Both the position numbers and the translations under genes were made by a program. The notes below the pieces were generated by a model, which worked only from the letters and a program-made list of their open reading frames with translations, had not been told where the DNA came from and searched no databases. Positions 47,391-56,988 of a DNA stretch of 64,000 nucleotides are shown here, one piece after another (the first letter of the stretch is position 1; each line of letters opens with the position of its first letter). The stretch is from Cyanodermella asteris (lineage: Eukaryota > Ascomycota > Lecanoromycetes > Ostropales > Stictidaceae): contig UYJD01000004.1 of the NCBI GenBank assembly GCA_900618795.1, positions 964,605 to 1,028,604 on the forward strand, read 5' to 3'.

Positions 47391-47903
47391 ACTGGGATGG
47401 ATAGACGCAGTAATAAATGGAAATTTTTATTCGCTCACTGAACAAGGACCACTTCGGCCCACGATCATTGGTTTTCACGATCGACATCTATCTAGTCTCA
47501 ATGTGACAGCTTTGCCAGGTTTTGGTTGATCAAGTTTTTGCTGTCTGACGCGTGAACACGAGCCGGCTTCGTGCGCTTCCCGGCATGCAGTTGTTTGGCC
47601 GGCCTTGGATCTAGAGCTCGCAGATAGCACGAATGTTCAATTTCTGATCTCAGTCAGAAGTTTTTACTGAATCTGGAACGAACGGATGCGGTGGATGCTA
47701 GCATTTCAGTTGCATGTGGCCGATTCAGTTGCCCGTGTTGCCATCGGTTGTCTTTGCAGCTTCATCAGCGTCGCCGCGGCCGAGCCTCAGACGTCAAACC
47801 TCAGCTCGCTTTGAGTCATTGTCGGCCATGTCTGCCTCGCCATGTAGTAGTCCCTTATCATATACATAGTTCCAGTCACTCTTTCGACATCTTACAACGC
47901 TAC
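47391..47903. promoter_or_regulatory. Intergenic, promoter side of the TatD gene
   Basis: The 513 bp from the gap to the TatD start carry no supported gene. The segment before 47904 should hold the TatD promoter. A short AT-rich stretch lies at about 47410-47430 beside the gap. Confidence 0.4.
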
Positions 47904-49255
47904 ATGTTTAGAACAGCTCTTAGACGTGCCCGCCCTGCGCAATTTGTCCTGACATCAAGACCCGCAAGACCGACACCACAACGTCTCTCAACTTTTACAC
48001 AGAAGATCACGACCATGGCCGACAGTGCGGATGCGGAGCCCAGCGTGAATGCCGCAGCTGCTGTACCTTCGAAACCACAATTCAGATATGCAGACGTTAG
48101 TTCTCAAAGCCATCGTCAATGACCGCGACTGATTCATTTCTAGGTCGGCATCAACCTCAGCGACGCACAGTTCTATGGCGAATACCACGGCAAAAAGGTC
48201 CACGACGAAGATCTCGATGATGTCATCCAGCGCGCCGTCGACGTCGGCTGCATCAAGTTCATGGTCACAGGCTCCGACCTCCGAGAATCCAAAGTCGCCA
48301 TAGACGTAGCTAAGAAATACCGTACGCATCAGACCAAGCCCAAACGAGCCCCCAAGACGCTCAGTCCCAGGATACCCTGTTCCTTTGAACCCGTTCGTGA
48401 CTGACCATCTATATAGCTGGCCAGTGCTACGCCACCGTCGGCGTCCACCCCTGCTCCGCAAAGACCTTCGACACCCACCCCCGCGGGCCCGAAGCCCTCC
48501 TCGCCGACCTTAAGACCCTCGCTGTCTCCGCTCGAGACGCGGGCTACGCCACCGCCTTTGGGGAGTTCGGCCTCGACTACGACCGGCTCTTCATGACCGA
48601 GAAGGAGCCACAGCTCAAATACTTTGAGTGGCAGCTGGACTTGGCCGTCGAGCTTCAGATGCCGCTGTTCCTGCATTCGCGGGCCGCGGCAGAGGACTTT
48701 GAGCGGTTGCTTCGCCCACGGATCGAGAAGCTGCCGAAACGGGGATTGGTGCATAGTTTTACGGGGAGTTTGGAGGAGATGCAGAGGTTAGTGGAGATGG
48801 GGTGCGATATTGGGGTCAATGGGTGTAGTTTGAAGACGGAGGAGAATTTGACGGTTGTGAAGGAGATTCCGTTGGAGAGGTTGCAGATTGAGACGGATGG
48901 GCCTTGGGTAAGTTCTTGCTGAAACTTAGGGGTTTGATCTGTTGTAGACTGCTGACTGGTAGCAGTGTGAGATGAGGCCGTCGCATGCTTCGGCCAAGCA
49001 CAAGGAAGGCGCTGCACCTTTACCGAAGGCCGTCAAGAAGGAGAAATTTGAGAAGGGCTTCATGGTCAAGGGTCGTAATGAGCCTTGTGCGATACCGCAT
49101 GTGGCTCAGGTGGTTGCCAGCGTCAAAAGCATTCCCGTAGAAGAGGTTTGCGAAGCGTAAGTCAAACACGTCTCACCATCTTCTGGCGCTGACTTTTGTT
49201 AAGGGCATGGAGAAACTCCATCCGGATGTTTGGTCTAGGTGAAACATTGGACTAG
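47904..49255 (+). CDS. TATDN1: TatD-type metal-dependent DNase (TATDN1 group), probably mitochondrial and cytosolic/nuclear
   Basis: A TIM-barrel hydrolase that uses two metal ions to cut DNA, linked in eukaryotes to DNA degradation and repair. Five exons (47904-48095, 48144-48321, 48417-48907, 48966-49156, 49204-49255) join to 367 residues; introns are 48, 95, 58 and 47 nt. Family marks are VGINLSDAQFYGEYHG at the first strand, AFGEFGLDYDR with the metal-binding Glu, PLFLHSRAA and GLVHSFTG with metal-binding His, and ETDGPWCEM with the last Asp. The first 37 residues (MFRTALRRARPAQFVL) look like a mitochondrial presequence. A second Met in a strong context (gaccATGg, 48015) begins MADSADAEPS and would give a form without it. 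The C-terminal NSIRMFGL is the usual TatD ending. Confidence 0.92.
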
Positions 49256-49711
49256 ACGAGACTTTGACTGCGAATCCGATGCATAGATACGTGCAACACA
49301 GAAGCGGGAAAAGCGGGAAGCATTGAACTTTGAAGTTCATAATTGTATAGGTGAGCCCACCTTTGCATTCATCCCACAAGCCTGCTGACTTGTGCTTGAG
49401 ATCGTTATTCTCTAGAGCTAGATCCGTAATATAGCCATTGCAAACTGCCATGCCCTTCGACCTCATCGTCTGTGTGACCGCGACTTGGGTCACCAGTGCC
49501 ATTCCTACGCCAGCATCGAAATTTGTGCGAGCTGGTATCCTGACTGACCGTCTGCGAACTGTGGTTCTTGCTCATGCAGCATTAGCTTCGAGGTACCCTT
49601 GGCGACGATGTGTACTGATGCGGTCCAGAAACTTGTGACGATTATCAGGCGATGATCGCCTTGAAGGCATTCAATTTTCAGATTTACCGGTGTTTTCCTC
49701 CACGACATCCC
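49256..49711. terminator. Convergent 3' region between TatD and NIP7
   Basis: Both neighbours end here. Frames on the - strand (for example LIIVTSFWTASVHIVAKG near 49560-49660) are short and do not join into a protein I recognise. No gene is supported. Confidence 0.4.
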
Positions 49712-50296
49712 TCACGATGCAAACAGTGTATCTTCATCCCTCAGATATTCGCCGATATCCGCCTGCCTGAAAGTCGTAATGCCCGTCGGATCTAACCGCC
49801 TCGCCTCCTGCGTACTCCTGGCCGTAACTCCAAACCCTAAAGGCGTATCATTCATCCCCAAAACCAACACACCCTGATGCTCAGGACAATCGTCACTCCA
49901 CCTGCCGACATGCGCCTTTACCACATTGCCTCCATATAGAAACGGCATCTCGCCGTTGGGCTTGATCCACACCTTGTAGCGCGCATGCGGCGAGATGATG
50001 TCCAGCGCCGTAATATGCAGCCGAAACTTGCCCGTCTTGGTGAACTTGCCGATGCAGGTTCCCAGGCTGAGCAGGCTGTGGCGGGCGACCGAGGTGGCGA
50101 GGTTGGCTATCGACTCGCGGACGTAGTAGACGCGGTTGTGGTGCAGGCGGAAAACGTGTCGTTCGGGCGTGGAGGAGGTGCTTGAGGAGGCGGAGGTCGA
50201 GGCGGGCGGTGCGATGAGGGAGTTCAGGGATTTGCCGGTGTAGGCGGCGAGTTTGGTGAAGAGCGTTTTGGTCTCTTCTTCTGTGAGGGCGCGCAT
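49712..50296 (-). CDS. NIP7: 60S ribosome biogenesis factor Nip7 (PUA domain)
   Basis: An RNA-binding factor needed for 27S pre-rRNA processing and 60S assembly in the nucleolus. The open frame extends upstream to 50515, but the conserved Nip7 N terminus is MRALTEEETKTLFTKLA, so the start is set at 50296; this gives 194 residues without introns. Typical Nip7 sequences, as I recall, have about 180. The surplus is a Ser/Thr-rich insert at about residues 33-49 (ASTSASSSTSSTPERH), placed before HVFRLHHNRVYYV. The PUA part shows ISPHARYKVWIKPNGEMPFLYG and VLVLGMNDTPLGFGV. It shares a short divergent promoter with NOC3, another 60S assembly gene. Confidence 0.95.
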   Translation of the reverse strand: MRALTEEETKTLFTKLAAYTGKSLNSLIAPPASTSASSSTSSTPERHVFRLHHNRVYYVRESIANLATSVARHSLLSLGTCIGKFTKTGKFRLHITALDIISPHARYKVWIKPNGEMPFLYGGNVVKAHVGRWSDDCPEHQGVLVLGMNDTPLGFGVTARSTQEARRLDPTGITTFRQADIGEYLRDEDTLFAS

Positions 50297-50550
50297 CTTG
50301 GCGGTGATGTGAGGGCCGTTTCTGAGGTTCGCGACCTCGTGTGGAGGTTTTGATCTGGTGGGAATGGGAATATTGATCGGAAATGGGTGGATGAAGGCGT
50401 CGGACTTGCAGCCGACGGAGGAAAAAAAGTTGCCCAGCACCGAAATCTTGGCGTTGGCCGGTGTGCTGGGATGAGAGGGGAGCTCACGGTCGACCATGAC
50501 CATTTCAGGCTGCAATTCTCGCAGCTCAAATTTTCTAGAAAACAGTAATC
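50297..50550. promoter_or_regulatory. Shared divergent promoter of NIP7 and NOC3
   Basis: Only 254 bp separate the two start codons. GATGAG at 50470-50475 equals the core of the PAC element and AAATTTT at 50528-50534 resembles part of the RRPE element; in yeasts both mark ribosome-biogenesis genes. The match is short and could be chance. An A-run (GAAAAAAAG) lies at about 50421-50429. Confidence 0.5.
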
Positions 50551-52566
50551 ATGTCGATTGCGCCACCAGCAAAGCGGAGAAGGCTGACACCTCCCGGCGA
50601 CGACAGCCCCACCACCTCCAACAAGGCGAAGAATGCGCGGCAGCGGCAAAGCGATTTCGCCCGCAACGCAGGGAAATGGAACCTCGAGGAAGACTACGAG
50701 AAGAAGAGCCGCAAGAACAAGAAGAAGGAGAAGGAGGTCACGCGATTGCCCATCAAGACACGAGAGGGTCGGATAGAGCAACTTGCGGTTCCTGAGACAG
50801 ATGCACCAGAAGCAGATGGAGACAGCACGCTGGATTCTGAGGAGGAGAAAGAAGAGGCTGTGGATGTTGTAAAGCAAGAGCCTGAAGAGTCGAACTTGAG
50901 CCCGAAGCAGCAGATCTTGGAGGCAAAGGAGGAGCTGGCCAAGATTGCTAGCGGCATCAACGAGGATCCGGACGAGAATATTGGGAGACTGAAGAGGCTG
51001 GCGGAGATCGGGCGCTCGAAGAACATTACAGTCAAGAATCTGGCACTCGCTACGCAAATGACTGTCTATAAGGATGTGATCCCGGGCTACAGGATACGGC
51101 CCTGGGGAGACTCAGAGACGAGCGGCAGACTTACGAAGGAGGTCAAGGCGCTGCGGAATTTTGAACAGACGTTGGTCTCCTCCTACCAGCAGTACGTCCA
51201 GGAGCTGCAGAAGCTGGCAAAGGGAGACAAGTCGAATAATTCCGGGAAAGGCGGCCTGTCGTCAATGGCTATTTCATGCGCCACTGGCCTCCTTGCAGCC
51301 GTTCCACACTTCAACTTTCGAGGCGACCTTCTACGGATCCTGCTTGATCGAGTCAGCGGGAGGGTAGTCGATGATGAGTATCGAAAATGCCTGCAGGCTA
51401 TCGAGACACTCTTTGCGGAAGACGATGACGGCCAACCGACGCTCGATGCAGTGCAAATGTTGACGAAGATGATGAAAGGGCGAGACTGGCATGTCCACGA
51501 AGAGGTGCTCAACACATTTTTGCATCTACGATTACTGTCAGAATTTTCAGCCAAAGCTTCACAGAACCGCATAGACAAGGACGAAGAGAGCAATGGCAAG
51601 ATCAAGAAGAAACGAGAATTTCGGACGAAGAAAGAGCGCAAAACGGCAAAAGAACTGAAGCAGGTCTCGAAGGAGATGAAAGAGGCCGACGCCGTCGTCA
51701 GTCGCGAGGAACGGGACCGATTACAGGCCGAGACGCTAAAGCTCGTCTTCTCCACATATTTCCGCATCCTGAAAGCGCGCTCATCCTCCCTGATGGGTGC
51801 AGTCCTCGAGGGGCTCGCCAAGTATGCCCATCTCATCAACCAGGATTTCTTTGGCGATATCCTCGAGGTGCTCCGGGAGTTGAGCGGTCAAGCAATCAGA
51901 TCACAAGAAGCGGATCCGAATGCAGACGATGACGAAGATGTCGTCTCATGGGGCGACCCTCAAAGAGCTATACTTCTGTGTACGACGACGGCGTTTGAGC
52001 TCCTGTCTAGCCAGGACGTGGCCAAGAGCGCGAGTGCGCTCAGCTTGGATCTTTCATACTTTACCTCGACGCTGTACCGCATCTTGACACCTTTGTCATT
52101 GTCGCCAGACCTCGAGTTGAGCTTGAAGTCGGCGACGCTGTTGAGCCAACACACCATGAGCGGCGAGCCAGCCAAGGTCAACGCAAAAGCTACTGTGACA
52201 CTGCTGGTCAGAGGCCTGACCGCTGCACTGATGCCGCGTCCTACACCGCAGGCTCGAGTCGCGGCGTTTGCCCATCGACTGGAGAATACGGCTCTACATG
52301 TTCCGGAGCGTAGTGCAACCGCACTTTTAGGTGTGATGAATCAGGTTTCGAAGATCCACGGACGGAAAATCGCTGGCTTGTGGGACACGGAGGAACGACG
52401 GGGAGATGGCACATTTGATGCCTGGAATGATGAGTTGGAAGGGGTGAACCCGTTTGCGGGCAGCATATGGGCTGGAGAATTGCTCAAGTTCCATTACGCA
52501 CCGGATGTTCGAGAAGGACTATCGAATCTGGAAAAGGGTATTATTGCCGCCAAAGGTCGGACGTGA
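50551..52566 (+). CDS. NOC3: Nucleolar complex-associated protein 3 (Noc3)
   Basis: A partner of Noc2 in export-competent 60S pre-ribosomes, also linked to replication licensing in yeast. The 671-residue, intron-free product has a basic N terminus with a nuclear signal (PPAKRRRL) and long charged, coiled-coil-like parts (EEDYEKKSRKNKKKEKE). The Noc3 core follows (LKALRNFEQTLVSSYQQYV-type helices, then ISCATGLLAAVPHFNFR and LLRILLDRV). Further on are a charged linker (KKREFRTKKERKTAKELK) and a C-terminal CBF/Mak21-like domain (FSTYFRILKARSSSLMGAVL to VNPFAGSIWAGELLKFHY). The ATG at 50551 has a clean leader from the shared promoter. Confidence 0.93.
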   Translation: MSIAPPAKRRRLTPPGDDSPTTSNKAKNARQRQSDFARNAGKWNLEEDYEKKSRKNKKKEKEVTRLPIKTREGRIEQLAVPETDAPEADGDSTLDSEEEKEEAVDVVKQEPEESNLSPKQQILEAKEELAKIASGINEDPDENIGRLKRLAEIGRSKNITVKNLALATQMTVYKDVIPGYRIRPWGDSETSGRLTKEVKALRNFEQTLVSSYQQYVQELQKLAKGDKSNNSGKGGLSSMAISCATGLLAAVPHFNFRGDLLRILLDRVSGRVVDDEYRKCLQAIETLFAEDDDGQPTLDAVQMLTKMMKGRDWHVHEEVLNTFLHLRLLSEFSAKASQNRIDKDEESNGKIKKKREFRTKKERKTAKELKQVSKEMKEADAVVSREERDRLQAETLKLVFSTYFRILKARSSSLMGAVLEGLAKYAHLINQDFFGDILEVLRELSGQAIRSQEADPNADDDEDVVSWGDPQRAILLCTTTAFELLSSQDVAKSASALSLDLSYFTSTLYRILTPLSLSPDLELSLKSATLLSQHTMSGEPAKVNAKATVTLLVRGLTAALMPRPTPQARVAAFAHRLENTALHVPERSATALLGVMNQVSKIHGRKIAGLWDTEERRGDGTFDAWNDELEGVNPFAGSIWAGELLKFHYAPDVREGLSNLEKGIIAAKGRT

Positions 52567-52698
52567 TGAAAAGTATACAGCCATGCTTCTTTTCAGTTTG
52601 ACTCTTCGTTCATACTCGACTTGTGTGTAATGAATGCTCGGTGACAGTGCCTCGAATAGTCTCGCCTATTCTGTTCGCATCCTTACTATCATGGAACG
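52567..52698. terminator. Convergent 3' region between NOC3 and the CAF1-family gene
   Basis: Just 132 bp separate the two stop codons, so the 3' untranslated regions probably overlap. No further signal is recognised. Confidence 0.4.
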
Positions 52699-54642
52699 CT
52701 AGTTTCCGCCTTCCTCCACCCTCATGCTTTCGTTCTTCGCAAGAAGATCCAATAGTGCCTCCTGCGTCCCGTTGATCCTGATTTTATTGCCAAACAGCAG
52801 CCAAAAGTCACTGTCCCACTTCGGCATCCAGTCTGGAACGAACTTGGAATCCTTACTCGGCTCGGGCAAGTTATACGGGTCTGACTTGTCCTCATCGACC
52901 GGCTTCGGCAGTAGACCGTACTGTTCCAACGGCAAGATGTCGTGTGGGGTCGCCTGTCCAGCTGTCTTTGTGGCAAAATAGTCGCGGGCTTTCTGAGCAT
53001 GCTCGCTGAGCGACGGCCCCACAATCGACTCCTCATCGAAATCGATCAGGTCGATTTCGTTCTCGGCTGCGGCCTTTTTCAGGTCCTCGGCTTGGACACC
53101 CGGCGGCAGCGGGCGTGAGGTGCCGGGCTTGGTAGCTTTCTTGACGGAGCGTTTCCAGTTGGTCTGGGCAGCTAGTCTCGCACCCGTCTTGATCAGGAGA
53201 CGCGCCGTCTGCCAGCTATCGTAGCCGGCCTCGTGATATGTGGCCTCCTGCTCGTACCGATTGTGGCCTTCGCGAGTCCAGATCTTCGGCTTCTCTTGCT
53301 TATCCAGATTTTGGGTGAGCTCCGAAAGACTCGTGTTGTCAGACTTGCCGGAGTGAGTGCACAGGAATTTCGTGTCGATGACCATGGGAAAGAGCTCATG
53401 GATGGCTTTTGCGAAGTCGCCAACTTTCTCTGGCAGTGGCCCGTAAAAGGTCTTGTACATGAAAATCAAATCCATGAACATGTTGTGGCCGACGAGGACC
53501 GGTCGTCGGGACTTGAGCTGGGTAGTCAGGCTTTCCATATCACTTTTAACTTTCCCCATGTCCAGCCAATTCGTGTCTTGCTGCATGTAGAGATCAATGG
53601 GGTCCAGATCAGTCAAGTCGCCTCCGACGAGGGCCTCCATCACCCAGCGGAAGCCGACTTGCTTTGAAGTTCGCATCATGAACGCCTCCATCTTGTTCTT
53701 CCTGACCAAGAACTCGCGTTCGTCGTCGTAGGGAATGACTTTGATGCAGCCGTTGGCGACAATCGTGACGAAATCCTTGAACTCGGAGCGGACGAGCTGG
53801 TGAATGAGGAGGCGTTGGAAGTTGTTGAGAGGAACTGCTATCGGACCGGTGCCTCCAGTGATCATGACTGAGTCGTCCTACACCTGTCAGCGTGATGTGT
53901 TACTTGCATAATAGAGGAGCTAACCTTGTTCTTCGGCTTCCAGTGTTTCAGTGTTCGCCTCGTTCGAGTGACAAAGTCGCGATAGCCCGCCTCCTTGTCG
54001 GTCAGTTTCACGTCCTGGTGCCCTTCGCCACGGATTCGATCAGTTTCCAGCTTCATCGCACGTCGATGCTCCTCTCGAGAAAGGTAAGGAACTCCTTCTG
54101 TAAACGGCTTTTCGATTTGGAACTTGTTCTCAATCAGAAACCGCACAGCTGTGTAAAGCAATTAGTGATGGGCCACAACTTTCGAGCATCAACTCACCAG
54201 ATCCAAGCACCGTGATGTCGCGGTCAATATCCATGCGATGGATGATGGACGGGTTCAGGTAGACATTGTATGGCTCCAAGCAATAGCCTTCTCCGTCCTT
54301 AGACTGTGCGCCTAGCGTGATGCCAATCTGAAGAATGTGGTACTTCTCTGCAGCAGCTTTTATCTCGTCGTAGCGATGTTGGACCGTGGGTCTCCCCTGC
54401 GGAACGTTCTTGGCCTGAGCATCATTGGTAGTTTTGGACAACTTTGTCGGGATGCCAGAGAGCTCAAAATCAATCGACACGAAGTCGGCAACACAGAGAT
54501 GCTCGAGTAGCGGGCCTAGACGAGGGAGGAAGTTCTTGTTGGTCAAGTCCACCTGATCAGGTGTCATGATGGCGAGAAGTGGCCAGTGCCGGAGCTTGAA
54601 CGTGAATGCCTTGATGAGACGAGGCCAAAGGAAATTCGTCAT
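52699..54642 (-). CDS. CAF1-family ribonuclease (PARN/TOE1-like 3' exonuclease)
   Basis: A DEDD-type 3'-5' exonuclease, probably trimming poly(A) or small-RNA tails. Three exons (54642-54198, 54148-53925, 53877-52699) give 615 residues; introns are 49 and 47 nt. Catalytic blocks are FVSIDFELSGI (first Asp and Glu), VGHNMFMDLIFMY (Asp) and EAGYDSWQTARLL (last Asp), with GITLGAQ and NVYLNP in between as in PARN. The region after HILQIGI and FQRLLIHQLV also fits PARN. Two starts are possible. ATG 54642 gives MTNFLWPRLIKAFTF, basic and hydrophobic, possibly a mitochondrial presequence. ATG 54567 gives MTPDQVDLTNKNFL, closer to the usual family start. The chosen longer form is not certain. Confidence 0.85.
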
Positions 54643-55646
54643 ACGACTCTCCAATCACGCCCTGCTGAGATCGATCTTGAATGAACACAGTCGAATGTCG
54701 AGCCGAATGTTGTCCTGAGATGTTGATGTTGCCGTGATTCGTTCTCCTCGATGGCTCAACGGTCAGATGTGGCCTTCAGTCGACAGGCCTTTCGTTCAGC
54801 ATTGACGAACTGCTCTAGCCAACTGACAGGCTAAAGCTGCCGTGTAGTTCGGAGAAGGCAAGATCAAACCAGTTTCCGCCGTGGTCGGAGAGCCATGGTT
54901 TGACAGTTTGTAGATGCAGGAAGTCGACGGACGTCAACGCGGCTGCGGTTTCGCCACGCTTCCAAGCACAATCGCTTGCGAACATGCAGCCCAGCCCAGC
55001 CCAGCCCAATCAATTTGCTCGCGCCATAATGTGCCCAACCGCGTTGAGGCTGCCAGCGGAAGGGCATACAGATATAGATGATAGCTACGAAGCAAGATGG
55101 TTGTGGAAGAAAGAGTTCCGAGATGGCAATCGACCGTTTGTGAGCTGTGCGCACTCTATTTTTGATCTTCATACACCAACAGCCGGCCGTGTGATGACCA
55201 GACTCTATAATGGGGTTTGGCACTCGTTGGTCTAGTATAATTCAGGTGTCGTCACCCAATCTGTAAAGACGAGTCGGCTTATAATCACAATGGCAGGTAT
55301 TGCTACTACGATCAGGGTGTCTGAAGTCGAAGGGCCGCACACTGAGAATGAGAGATACGGACGAAAGCATCAACCTGACTCAGATGCTTTCAGTCTACTT
55401 CTGGCATGCAAGTGTGACGCCGAAATGCGAAGTGAAATGAGCATTTGCTGATTTGGCTGAATCACTGAGATTGATCTCAGGTGGTATTTTGACACGAGCG
55501 TTGCCACGTTCAGGTCTTGGCATGACTAAATCGTCCGAGCCTGACTTGCTGGATCAGTCCAACGGCTTAACCAACTTTATTGTATATCTAAATTCCAACT
55601 CCCGAATCACAGGAACTTGGGTTTCGAATCCGACAGTTGAGTCAAG
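54643..55646. promoter_or_regulatory. Divergent intergenic region between the CAF1-family gene and the PRCC-domain gene
   Basis: The two genes point away from this 1-kb region, which should carry both promoters. It contains a short tandem repeat at 54987-55006. No coding frame is supported. Confidence 0.4.
54987..55006 (+). repeat. Short tandem repeat (CAGCC)4
   Basis: Four perfect copies of the pentamer CAGCC, followed by CAATC. It lies in the divergent intergenic region and is probably length-variable. Confidence 0.9.
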
Positions 55647-56834
55647 ATGGGACTAGTCGATTATTCATCAGGTGAGAGCGATGCCGAAGATCCACCTCAG
55701 ACTACCACGACCGCCACAAAACCAGCAACATCAACTAAACCCGCTTTTCAAAAGGTGGTCGACAAATCAGCACCAAACAAGATCCGAATAAACTTATCAT
55801 CTACCGTCAACAGCACAGCACCATCAACCGATGGCGCAGAACCGCCTGCGAAAAGACCGCGTTTAGGTGCCGGCGGTGGTGGCGGTTTCAACTCCTTCTT
55901 ACCCGCAGCGAAGAAAGCTCCTGCAGCAAATGCCGGGAAAGGAGCGAATGGGCGCGTTGGGCTGGGACGAGGAATCATCTTGAAAACGGGGTCTGAAGCA
56001 GCATTCTCGAGAGAACCGATGCCGCCGCCGCAGCAGGCCCTCGAGGCATCCGAAGAAGTTTCACGGAATCAGGACGAGCAGCCTCGTCCACGGGAGAATG
56101 CCCCGGTGATGACAGAGAGCTCAGCTACGGAAACGGAGCCTGTGAAACCGAAGGGGAAAACGACCATGTTCAAACCCCTTTCGGTCGCCAGGAAGCTGGC
56201 GAAGAAGAAGATCACGGGCCCATCAGTGCCATCAACAGCAAACGCACCGCCGTCCGGTTCAGCTCAGGCGCCGAAAGCAGAAGAACAACCGGCGCCGAAA
56301 TCGAGACCCAAGATCTCGCTATTCTCCATGGACGCAGAAGAGAGCCCCACAGTCACGGCCCAGGACCCATCCACAGACTACCAACCTCTCCTCTACACCA
56401 CCGAGCCCGGACCCTCCGAAACCCCAGAGCCCGCCAAACTCCAAGCCCAGGCACACTCCACGACACATCCGCTGCCGGCATCCACGGACCCGAGCTCCCT
56501 AGGCGCCATCGCCGACGACCTGAACCTGACCGCCTCCCAGCGACGCCAGCTCTTCGGCCGCAGCGGCAAGAACCCGTCGTTCGCCGCCAGCGCGTCCGCC
56601 CGGAACGTGGTCAACTTCAACACGGATGCCGAGTACGCTGCGAACGAGGAGGCGCGGATGGCGGGCGAGACACCGGAGCAGCAGCACAAGGCCGTCAGGA
56701 CGATCAATACTTCGGGCAAAAACAGTCTGAGGCAGTTGGTCAATGTGGTTGCGAATCAGGGGGAGGCGCTGGAGGAGCATTTTGCGAAGGGGAGGAGGAA
56801 TAAGTCTGAGGCGGGGAGTAGGTATGGATGGTAG
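55647..56834 (+). CDS. PRCC-domain protein (mitotic checkpoint regulator, MAD2B-interacting)
   Basis: The 395-residue, intron-free product starts MGLVDYSSGESDAED, the typical opening of fungal PRCC-domain proteins. It is Pro/Ala/Ser-rich and largely disordered, with a basic patch PPAKRPRL (possible nuclear signal) and a Gly run. The conserved PRCC C-terminal part is present: LTASQRRQLFGR, NVVNFNTDAEYAANEEAR and HKAVRTINTSGKNSLRQLVN to the end. Human PRCC binds MAD2B and is associated with splicing factors; the fungal role is inferred from that. The start at 55647 is the first ATG of the frame. Confidence 0.85.
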   Translation: MGLVDYSSGESDAEDPPQTTTTATKPATSTKPAFQKVVDKSAPNKIRINLSSTVNSTAPSTDGAEPPAKRPRLGAGGGGGFNSFLPAAKKAPAANAGKGANGRVGLGRGIILKTGSEAAFSREPMPPPQQALEASEEVSRNQDEQPRPRENAPVMTESSATETEPVKPKGKTTMFKPLSVARKLAKKKITGPSVPSTANAPPSGSAQAPKAEEQPAPKSRPKISLFSMDAEESPTVTAQDPSTDYQPLLYTTEPGPSETPEPAKLQAQAHSTTHPLPASTDPSSLGAIADDLNLTASQRRQLFGRSGKNPSFAASASARNVVNFNTDAEYAANEEARMAGETPEQQHKAVRTINTSGKNSLRQLVNVVANQGEALEEHFAKGRRNKSEAGSRYGW

Positions 56835-56988
56835 GTAGGGAAAAGTGGCGATTACGGAATGAGATAATCAGTATGAGTTGGAAAAGCTTAGACTGCTGAT
56901 GTGAACGCTCACGAGCTGGATTGGAGATGATATCTAACAATGAAGATGAAGAACTATACTTCAATGTCTCCCACGTTGCGTTCATGTC
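56835..56988. terminator. Convergent 3' region between the PRCC-domain gene and palA
   Basis: 154 bp between two stop codons; it should hold both 3' ends. Nothing else is recognised. Confidence 0.4.

Noticed and set aside
49712-50515. NIP7 start at 50515
   Set aside because: The conserved Nip7 N terminus begins at MRALTEEET (50296); the extra N-terminal residues correspond to the promoter shared with NOC3.
54987-55006. CRISPR-like or satellite array
   Set aside because: Only four copies of a 5-bp unit without spacers; a plain microsatellite.
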